Part shown: positions 55,045-64,000 of the stretch, in pieces
How positions within the stretch are numbered: the stretch's first letter is position 1
How the letters are laid out: each line of letters starts with the position of its first letter
Position numbers and translations under genes: made by a program
Notes under the pieces: model-generated
Databases searched by the model: none
Seen by the model: only the letters and a program-made list of their open reading frames with translations
What the model was told of the DNA's origin: nothing
Source of the DNA: Ailurus styani
Lineage: Eukaryota > Chordata > Mammalia > Carnivora > Ailuridae
Direction of reading: 5' to 3'
DNA: 64,000 bases
NCBI GenBank assembly: GCA_002007465.1
Contig: LNAC01000018.1
Location: 2,420,732-2,484,731 of the forward strand

Positions 55045-57415
55045 AAATTTTTGCAAATTATTTTAATATCAGCTTGTCAGTTTCTATTTTTAAAAAAAGC
55101 AGCTTTGCCTTTTGCTTTTGCCATTATAGGCTCAATCTTAGTCAATCCTTTCATGTAAAGATACTTTTAAAGATCCTAATAGGATCTTGATTGGATTGAA
55201 TTTAATCTATAGGTCAATTTGGAGAGAACTGACATCTCTCCACTAACAATACTGAGAGTGTTCTGCCCTATTAACAAGATATATCTCCCCATTATTAGTC
55301 AAGTCTTTTATCAATTTCTCTTAGCATTGTTTTGAAGTTTTCATCATACACATACTGCACAAATTTTGTGGGACATATCCCTAAGTCTTTTGCATTTTTG
55401 GATGTTATAGTAAATACTTTGTTTTTTTGAATTTTACTTTCCAGTTGTTTGGTGCTAACAGAAATATAATTGATTATTTATAAATTAACTGTGTATTCTG
55501 CAACTTGCTAAATTCATGTATTAGCTCTAGTAGCTTTTTTTTTTTTAAGATTTTATTTATTTGTCAGATATAGAGAGGGAACACAAGCAGGGAGAGCAGC
55601 AGACAGAGGGAGAAGCAGGCTCTCTGCTCAGTGAAGAGCCTGATAAGGGTACTCAATCCCAGGACTGTGGGATCATGGCCTGAGCCGAAGGCAGACGCCT
55701 GACTGACTGCGCTACCCCCCAGGCATCTTGAGCTCTAGTAGCTTTTTAATAGATTCTTTGGATTTTTTTCTACATAGACAACGAAGTCATCTTCAAATAA
55801 AGACAATAATTATTTATGCATTTCTAATCTGTATGCTTTCTTCTTGCCTATTGTGCCAGCTAGGATCTCAAGGGCAAGGCTGAAACAGTTCCCTTCTCTT
55901 CTACTTTGCTGAGAGTTTTATCATGAATGGATATTGAAGTTTAACCACATGTTTCTTCTGCACCTACTGAGATGATCATACGATTTGTTTTCTTTTTTCT
56001 TTTAGTTTGCTGAGAAGGTCAATTATACTGATTGACTTTCAGACATATTGTATGAACCTAATATTCCTGGAATAAACTCTATTTGGTTGCTATCAACTAT
56101 CTCTTCTTATTTTAATTGAAGTATAGCTGACATACTGTATCATCTTTTTATACATCTGACTTAGAATGCTGACTTAGTCAAAACAATTCTGAGAAACAAA
56201 GTTGGAAGACTCTACCTGACTTCAAGACTTACTATCAAGCTATAGTAATCAAGACTGTTGTATTGCCCTAAGAATAGACATAGAGGTCGATGGAAAATAA
56301 CAAGAGTCCAGAAATAGATTCTACACCTATGGACAACTAGTTTTGGAAAGGTAATTAAATGGAGAAAAAGATAGTCTTTTCAGCAAATGTTGGAACAACT
56401 GGGTATCTCTATGAGGAGAATGAATCTCTAACCTCACCTTGTATCATATACAAAAATTAACTTAAAATAATTTGCAGAATTACATCTAAGAACTAAAAAG
56501 GAAACACCTCTAGAAAAAAAATGTTTGTGACCTTGGTTAGGCAAAGATTTCACAGTATACAAAAAGTACAAACTATAAAAAGAAATGGGGGAAAGATTTG
56601 AACAGACACTGCATCAAAGCAGCTACAAAGATACTAAATAAGCATGTAATATTACTAGTCATTAGGAAAATGAAAATTAAAACTAAAATGAGATACTACT
56701 AAACAATGACCAGAACAGCCAAAAATCAAAGCAGCCTGACAACATCAAGCACTAGTGAGGATGGAGAAAAACTCGAAATCACATACATCATTGGTAAGAG
56801 TGCACAAATGGCATATACATTTTATAAGACACTGCCAATCTGTTTTCCATACACATTTCACGTAACCTGGCTATCTGAGTCCTTAAATTTTTACCCAAGA
56901 GAAATAAAAACTTATGTCTACAAAACTGGGAAATCCATAAGCAAAATGTAAATATTTTAGCAGCTTTACTTGTGATAATACAATACTGGAAACAACCTAA
57001 TTGTCCACTAATTGATAAATGGATAAACAAATGATGGTACAGATAAATGGAATACTACTCAGTAATAAAGAAGAACAAACTACATGGATGAGCCTCAAAA
57101 GCATTTACTAAGTTAAAGAAGCCAAAAATAAAAAGCTACATGCTACAGGACTTCAGATAACTGACATTTTAGAAAAGACAAAACTAGAGAGACAGAAATC
57201 ACATCAATGGTTACGGGAACTGGGAATAAGGGGATGAGATGAACGGCAAGAGGCCACAGGGGAACTTTCTGGGATGAAGGATGTTCTATATTTTGATTGT
57301 GGCAGTGGTTCATGATTCCATGAGCCTGTAAAATTCATCAAACTGTACAATTAAAAAGGTGAATTTTTACTTTTGTAAACTATACTTCAAAAAACACAAC
57401 CAAAAAAAAAGAGGA
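55045..57415 (+). mobile_element. L1 with inverted 5' part (twin-priming type)
   Basis: From about 56160 to 57415 ORF2 and the 3'UTR run in sense (CTTACTATCAAGCTATAGTA, ACATGGATGAGCCTCAAAAG, TGTACAATTAAAAAGGTGAA, then poly(A)). From about 55045 to 56100 the adjoining, more 5' part of ORF2 is in antisense (AGGTCAATTTGGAGAGAACT). A Can-SINE at 55539-55730 interrupts the inverted part. Limits are approximate. Confidence 0.8.
55539..55730 (-). mobile_element. Can-SINE, minus orientation, nested in L1
   Basis: Perfect 16-bp duplication AGCTCTAGTAGCTTTT at 55523-55538 and 55731-55746. It has a T-run, AAGATTTTATTTATTTGTCA, and a diverged head complement CCCCCCAGGCATCTTG. Confidence 0.95.
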
Positions 57416-57714
57416 GAAAGAAGAGGAGAAGAGGAAAAAAGAGGAGAAATTTAATCATGTTAAATTTAATCACAAGTGAGAAAAAATAAAGTAAGCAAAT
57501 CCTTATAATGTGTGGGAAAGGGAGTAAAAAATAAAGACAAGTCATAATATTTACCCTGCAACATCAACCAACGTGTGGGAAGTCTTCCGGGAATTAAAGT
57601 TTTCCTGTGTCACTATGAGTGCAGTGGTAACAGTATTTTATTATATGACCTATAATAAAGTTATAGCAAGCCACATTTAATCTTCTAAAAAACCTCTGTT
57701 GTCATGACCTACGA

Positions 57715-57880
57715 GCAGTAGCCACTAGTCAGTCACACATGGTTATATTTAAATTTAAATTAAATATAATTTAAAATTCAGCTCCTCAGTTGCACTGGCC
57801 ACATTTCAGAGCTCAAGAGCCACATGATACTGGTAGCTACCACATGGGACAGTGCAAAGGCACATTTCCATCACTACAGA
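57715..57880 (+). repeat. hAT-type DNA-transposon relic
   Basis: ATTTAAATTTAAATTAAATA, CAGCTCCTCAGTTGCACTGG and GGTAGCTACCACATGGGACA belong to the same old family as the copy near 34500. The family name is not assigned. Confidence 0.55.
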
Positions 57881-59689
57881 TCTCTATTTCTGCCCCTTTA
57901 AGGTTGATTTTTTAAAAATAATTTGTCATTCCTTAATATCAGATTATTTTATAGTCATCCTTTTAGAACTTTAAGGCCGTAAACACCTGAACCTATTAAG
58001 GCCAATACTTCATTTTATAGGCAAGGAAACAGAAGCACAGAGACAGGATTTTCATCCTACATCTCTTTTAATCAGTTTACCTTAACAAAAAATCTGAGGA
58101 TCTACTATGTGCCAGGAACTGTGCACTAGGAATTCAAAGACAAATAAGATTAAATTCCTGCCCAGAGGAACTCAGAGTCTAGGACAGAGTAAAGATGCTC
58201 AGTGGGATCATCTGTAATGTGCTTGAATGCAAATGTGTTCAGGGAGCTAGCTGAAAGTCAGCTCACCCACTCCAGGGGCTCTGAGATGCCTCCTGGAAAA
58301 AGTGAAACATGAAGGATAACTAGAATCAGGCAAAGAAGAGAAAAGTTCAGAGGCACGGAGAACAATACTAGCAGAGCAGTGCATAAAAGATTTCAGTATT
58401 TATGGAATATAACATATAAGAAGAAGGGTAAATACAGATGACCCTAGGAAGCAGTAAGCAGGTGCCACTTCATGGAAAGCTGCATCTGTCATGCTAACAA
58501 AGTTGGGTGTTTTTACTTCATCGATGTTAAGAAGCTATGGAATTACAGGGAAATGGTAAGATTAGATCTGCATTAATCACTTAGGTTGCTACCACGAGAG
58601 AGTATGAAGAGGGGCCAAGAATGAAGACGGATATATTACTTTAGAAATAGGTTTTTTAAATAAAGGCAGAATATGAGCACTTAAACAAGGGCAACAATGG
58701 TAAGGAAAGAGAGAAGATGGATTTGAGAAATATTTAGGGTGGAAGTTTGATAGGATTCGTTGAGTTTGGTTTTAAATAATTGAATCTGAGGAACCAGTGG
58801 AACCAGTGGTTTCAGTTAAGGCACTTAGCTAGCTATACATATCTATATTCGAAATTCAGGGGAAGGTCTGGGATGAAGGTATTTGGGAGTTAATGCTAAT
58901 TTAAACCGTACAACTAGATGTGATTATCTCTTGGTAAAGTATGCAGAAAAGTGGACCACGATGACACCGCAGGGAAAACAAACATTTAGGATGCTTCCCT
59001 CAAGAGAATCCACTGAAGGCACGTACTTAAGAAGAAATAGAGAAGAGACTTTCAAGGATAAAGTGGTTGATAGGAAATGCAGCAAAAATATCTAAGATGA
59101 AAACTGGAAAGGAAGTTTAAATTTGGCAATCAGACTGTCAGTAGTGACATCAGTGGAAAGATCCAAGTTAAAAGAGCACAATGGGTTGCAGTGAGGAGAT
59201 AGACACAGCAAGTGTAGACCACTCTTTGAAGAAAGTAGGATGAGGACAACAGGAGGAGCACAGAGCTCTATCTAGAGTAGAGAACAGCTTGTTTTTGTAT
59301 TTTTTAAAGGATGAAAAAAGACCTGACAGGGAAGGCTGACAGGAAGAGTTTACAGAGGGACAGAGAGCAGATAAATGAGGGAGTGAGGTCTCATATCACT
59401 GCTTCTGAGCAGCTCCACCTGGATGCCTCACATACTAGGGTGAGCATACACTCTGATCCTTCGTCTGTATCTCAATCTTTTCCATCTGTTTTCCATTTTA
59501 GTAAACGGCACTACCATATAAGCCCTCCTTGACTTCTCCTTTCCCTTCACTCCCCACATGTAATTTGCCACCACCACTACCCTTCAACAGCTCTCAAGCC
59601 ATCAACCTATGTCAATCACCATTACATATGTTCAAGACACCATCATCTCTTCCCTGGACAACAGGTTCCTAACAACTCATCCTATCAGT

Positions 59690-60195
59690 CCAGCCTCTCT
59701 TCAATTTGGTCTGCTGAGCAACCTTTTTACTGCCCAAATCTGATCATGTCACTCTGCTTAAAAATCTTTTCAGGGTTTTCTATCATCTACCTTTATGTCA
59801 CCTGCATGAACTCAACCCATGGCTATCTCTCTGGTCATTGTCCTCTTTTGTTACCTCTTCTCTAGCTCCACTGGCCTCGTCTCTTGGCATATTCCCCTCT
59901 CATCTTGGGGCTTAACTCCTCCTCACCCTTACAATCTTCTCTTAAACTTCACAGCACCAGAGAGGACTCTGTTCTTCTGTTGTTACCTCCAGAATTCCCT
60001 GTCTTTCTTCTTTAAGGCACATGTCACAACTGTAATTCATTAATGACTCGTTCAATCATTTAATTCTGTCTTTCCCACCAGACTGCAAACTTCTGAGGGA
60101 TACAGAGACGGTGTGTGTCTTGTTTAATGCTATATTCTCCTGTGCCTGGAACATTGTAGACTCTTAAAATAATTTCTTGAATGAGAAGAATAAAT
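59690..60195 (+). repeat. L2 (LINE-2) 3' fragment
   Basis: CTGATCATGTCACTCTGCTT, ATGGCTATCTCTCTGG, CACCAGACTGCAAACTTCTG and CTGTGCCTGGAACATTGTAG follow the order of the L2 3' region. Ends are approximate. Confidence 0.75.
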
Positions 60196-62612
60196 GAATA
60201 AAAGATTAACTCTGAGCAGAAAAAGGGACATTTCCTTCTGAGACTGAAGAGAGTAAGTAAGGATAGGTACAAGTGTAGGTAAGTTGAAAAGCAGTTATGG
60301 TGGCACTAAGATTAAGGAAGAAATGGGCATGTGAGAGAATTCACATCTTATAGCCCTAATTTTCTTGCAGTGGTAGCATGCTGAGAGAGGGGGAGTAGCG
60401 TTTGAGTAAACTATGGCCAAGGTTTAAAGTGACTGCTGCAGGGAAGAAAGAGAGGAAATAGGAACGTGACTAAAAATCAGTGAAGGGCTGGCCTTTGGGG
60501 GATAGAAGGGATAACTCTACAAAACGGCGGAAACCACAAGACAAAAACTACTAAATCCAATGAATCAGAGTAGATGTCTCTGTGAAAAGTCTCAATATTA
60601 CTAAGTTTATTCTTTCAAGAACATAATGGCACATGATTTGATGAATACAACTCTGCCAGCAGAATTTACTAATAAGATTAAGAATGACTTAAAATGAATA
60701 TATTTTTAGGCAATTTGATTGTTCAAAAATATCTTGGAAAACCTGTCAACATTTTCTTCTGTCAAGTTGTTTTATACAATCTTTTAATTACACAATTAAT
60801 TTATTCAGAAAGTTATTTCTTTACAGATAGTATAAAGGCAAACAATCTGTTCTTTAGTCAATTACAATGAATGTCTTACTAGTAGGATCCAAATTAATTT
60901 TTTATTGGTTCTCCAGGCCAGTAAGTAAGATAAGATACAAACTGCCACAAAATTCCCACCCACTCTGCAACTACTCTCTACCTACAGCACTGTATCAGAG
61001 ATGAAATAAACAGCCTCTGAATTAAGAAGTTTTTGCTGCTGAATAGTGACTAACAGTGGTTCCTTCCAGAAAATAAAATAATCCTAGGATCACCTTCCTA
61101 CTCTCCCTCCAGATGGTGCTACAACTGTAAGTGAAGAAGAGCGAAGAGCTTGAGGAAGAACAGTTACTACTACTATTATTATTAAATGTAACATTGTCAT
61201 CTGTCTTATTTCTTGGTATTACTTTTTCTACACAAGCTCACATAATTCCATAACACTTTCTGATTAGATGAGATTCTACAGCTATGTGGCAAATACGAAG
61301 ATTCTCAGTGAATGACCTGGGATGGACTTCAGCAAGTGTGTGTGGGGGGAAAATTCCTTCTCTTACACTCTCCGTCAAAGCAGATGTCTGTCCCTTTTCT
61401 TCTTTGTCCCTGCCAACTGGTGCTTCCTCTCCCCTAGATCCCAAACCAGCACTGTCATTCTAGCTCTACACAGTCTTTTGAGGAATGTCTACAGAGACAT
61501 TAGCCAAAAGTGTACTGCTCTTGCCTAAGGATTATTTGCATTTTTAAAAGGGTTCTTTTAATGCAGAAAAGTCCTTCAAGGATTGAGGGTATACTGCTAT
61601 TCAGAGGTGGTGGGATCTCTTACTCTAGCACAGAAACAGGTTAGCAAAAAAAGATAAAAGCCATGCCAGAGAGTAAAGTGAGAGGAAAGCTGGCTTTACT
61701 ACTTTAGTTCTTTTAACCAGATTGTGCGTAACTACAAATCTGGGAGTGGGTTTCATTTATCAATTCACATCAAGAATCCTTAGAGAGGAGCTATCTAAGC
61801 CATGCCTATAAAAGTTTGGTTCCCTGTGTCCAGTCCCATCCCTGAATCCATCCATAAAGAATCCATCTCTCAAAAAGAAGAGAACAAAAGAAGAACTTAG
61901 TTTTCCTCTTGGGAAAGGCTGCCAACCTCTGGCCTTCCTCCCCCAAAACTACGGTCAGAATGGTTAATCTGCAGACCTTGCTGCATCTCAAATTCTACAC
62001 AACACTATGAACCATCTAGTTACTCATAACTATGAGCCCAGACATTGGAGGAGTTTTAGAAGTCGTGTCGTAACAACCTCTTGTTACAGATGAGGAACAT
62101 GAAACTCAGAGAAGTACAATGACTTGTCCAAGGCCTACATAATTGATTAATTGAAACTGCTTCGTTATTATTTTTACCACCCCACTATCTTTTTACTTTA
62201 TTAATGCAGAGATACAGTCATCACATACTCCTGTACATTTTTCCTGGATAAACCTTAAATATAAAATAATTCTCATGAAATACATGCCAAGATTTCCTTC
62301 CTGTCTCCTAGAATTTCATAAACATTTATTTTGTGAAGTTTTCATAAAATATCCTTCCATATTCATTTACTGGCTTTTTAAAGTTACTTTTCAGGTCAGT
62401 AAAATAGAGATTATAAAATATAGGTCATAACAAAGATATTAATACTACCTCTAAGTCTTGATTTACTTTATTCAGAAAACAAGTTTTCAGTGTTTTGAAT
62501 CCTCTATGATAAGGTCTAGTGAAAAAAGAAATTTCTTTCATTGAAAATATACTACTCTAACCTTTACCAAAATAGTTCAGCTGCATAAAGGAAGTAAGTT
62601 TATTATACGTAC

Positions 62613-62718
62613 TTAAAGCTCTAGAATGATCCGGATTCCTTATTCCCTTTGCTCGTAACCTCTGAAGAAGAACTGTTGAGGACAATTGTTTTACAAGATA
62701 CACTGCCATGGAATAGTT
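62613..62718 (-). CDS. PIAS1: PIAS1 exon 7
   Basis: This exon is 106 bp and encodes residues 277-311, NYSMAVYLVKQLSSTVLLQR then LRAKGIRNPDHSRAL, plus one base of Ile312. It holds the end of the PINIT domain and the following helix. The acceptor TTTTTTTCCAG has a long T-run and the donor is GTACGT. It is the most upstream PIAS1 exon in the window. Confidence 0.96.
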
Positions 62719-64000
62719 CTGGAAAAAAAAAAAAAGATGCAGAAAAACAACACATATAAGTAAATAATACAACTATTTTAATCCCACAATGACAGGGAAA
62801 GAAAACTAACACTTGTTAAAACACCTACTGTGTGGCCAGGCACTATCAGGTGTTTTCATGAACAAGAATATAGTCCTAACCAAAAAGCTGCTGAGGTGGT
62901 CATAAACCTACTTTTATGGACGAGGAAAGGGAAGTGTAGAGAAGTAAAAGAATTCTGCAACTTTCAAGCAATAAAGCCAGGTATGTCATGCTTCTATATT
63001 ACCTACCTATGCTTTGAGGCACCCATATATAAAAAAACACTGTTAAAACTAAAATATAAACCAAGGCCAGCAAGATGTCAAAATCACCATAAACCATATT
63101 TAGTAGGTAACAACAGGTCTAAAATAGTACTATTTAAAAATTACAAGTTAGACTGGCTTCCAAATCTATACCATCGAATCTGTCTTTATACTTCTAACTA
63201 GTTTCGAAAGACCCTACGTGGGCCATTATCACAGATAAAGGGAATACTGAAGATTCTCAAAGAGAAGCTGCTGCTTTGGCAAATGAATAGATGAACATCC
63301 ACTATCAGCAGAGGACTGGTAGAGGAGATGGTAGCAGGAGAAGGGAACAAAGATAACATTAATCGATAAAGCCAAGGCAGAGTGACAGGTATGTGACTGG
63401 ATAAGAGGAAGAAAAGAGGGCTGAGGCTTCTTAAGGGTAGGAGAGAGATCTCAATGAGAAGGGGCACTTTCTATTTGGTGTTGGGATCAAGAGGAAGATC
63501 AAGAGATTTGGAAAGAAGCAAAAGGAAAAATACTCCCACCTTCTAGCTTACAGCTACATACAATTTCTGAAGCACTCTTAACATATACTATCTACTTAAT
63601 TTAAAACTCGCAGAAGGCCTATAGGAGACAGAAAGGATAAGTATTTTTCTAAGTAAAGAGGTTCATGAAAAGGAGGAACAAAAAGATACATCATTTGCTC
63701 ATGATCATGCATCTGCTTGGTGACAGAGCTGGCACTAAAACCCAGGAAGAAAGAATAGGGCTGTCAGAACAGTGGACTTAATGGCCAAGGGGAGTGGAGT
63801 TCTCGACAGTTCTTGCTATAACACACCCTGTTTGCTTTGACCCTCCTAACCAACTTTCAGACTTCAAAAATGCATTCCCCTCTTTCAACAAGAGAAAATA
63901 TCCTACAGAATCTTCTGCAAGGCCAAATTTTCATTTAGAGTTCAGAAATCTATCCATGTTCATATGTTACGTATTTTCTGGGGAAAAAAATTAAGTGTCA
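62719..64000 (-). other. PIAS1: PIAS1 intron 6 (3' part)
   Basis: Non-coding to the window end. A MIR-like stretch may lie near 62815-62960 and another near 63610-63750. No exon was recognised. Confidence 0.75.

Larger units (their letters stand above)
53065..62612 (-). other. PIAS1: PIAS1 intron 7
   Basis: This 9.5 kb AT-rich intron contains old SINE and DNA relics near 54100-54400, a rearranged L1 (55045-57415) with a Can-SINE inside, a hAT-type relic (57715-57880) and an L2 (59690-60195). The stretches 58000-59600 and 60200-62600 resemble ancient interspersed repeats only weakly and were not assigned. Confidence 0.8.
28475..64000 (-). other. PIAS1: PIAS1 gene, partial (last eight coding exons)
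   Basis: PIAS1 is a nuclear SUMO E3 ligase and transcriptional co-regulator that inhibits STAT1 (established knowledge). Eight exons on the - strand with GT-AG borders join into 1,128 bases, that is 375 residues plus stop. With the human length of 651 this places them at residues 277-651. Known marks then fall at the right numbers: SP-RING Cys351, His353, Cys374, Cys377; SUMO-interacting motif VEVIDLT at 457-463; CK2-type serines 466-468 followed by DEEEEE. The exons are called 7-14 assuming the usual 14-exon gene. The SAP domain, most of the PINIT domain and the promoter lie beyond 64 kb. No disruption was found. Confidence 0.97.

Overview
This is nuclear DNA from a carnivoran mammal, most likely a mustelid (mink, ferret, otter or badger type). 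Genes are split by GT-AG introns, and the DNA is full of tRNA-Lys-derived Can-SINEs whose heads read 'GGGCGCCTGGGTGGCTCAG'. Several carry the 'AGTGGGTTAAAGCC' variant that I associate with mustelid SINEC_Mv. L1, L2, MIR and old DNA-transposon relics fill much of the rest. No prokaryotic, CRISPR or viral system is present, and nearly all long open frames are shadows of introns, SINEs or L1s.

Three genes account for the conserved coding sequence. (1) CLN6, + strand: exons 2-7 at 1948-12273, with exon 1 left of the window. The six exons (115, 99, 189, 56, 123, 271 bp) are intact and encode residues 29-311 of a 311-residue ER membrane protein. The 3'UTR carries a (TG)16 tract and ends at an AATAAA at 13628. 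(2) CALML4, + strand: five coding exons at 16586-25901 encode a 153-residue, calmodulin-like light chain of brush-border myosin. The upstream ATG used for a longer human isoform is followed by an in-frame TGA here. (3) PIAS1, - strand: the last eight coding exons at 32218-62718 encode residues 277-651 of this SUMO E3 ligase, including the SP-RING (Cys351, His353, Cys374, Cys377) and the SUMO-interacting motif. Its probable long 3'UTR runs down to about 28.5 kb. CALML4 and PIAS1 converge tail to tail. The order CLN6-CALML4-PIAS1 matches human 15q23.

Layout: 1-13.65 kb CLN6 (GC-rich around exons 4-6, with two CTCF-like motifs); 13.65-16.4 kb intergenic; 16.4-26.1 kb CALML4 (purine tracts and a palindromic MITE in intron 2); 26.1-28.5 kb convergent intergenic gap; 28.5-64 kb PIAS1, AT-rich and repeat-loaded, with a 3.6 kb L1 in intron 8 and a rearranged L1 in intron 7.

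The most striking non-gene signals are two tailless small-nuclear-RNA insertions. One holds the first 33 nt of U2 inside a MIR in CALML4 intron 3, between perfect 13-bp direct repeats. The other holds the first ~23-25 nt of U6 inside an L1 that itself interrupts a Can-SINE in CLN6 intron 2. Both keep the exact RNA 5' end, lack the 3' part and have no poly(A). Other points are a nested head-on SINE pair beside the last PIAS1 exon with an N and a small gap, two L1s with the inversion signature of twin priming, oppositely facing CTCF-like motifs around the CLN6/CALML4 boundary, and an ambiguous (AG)n splice acceptor in CALML4. Repeat family names and human protein comparisons are from memory.
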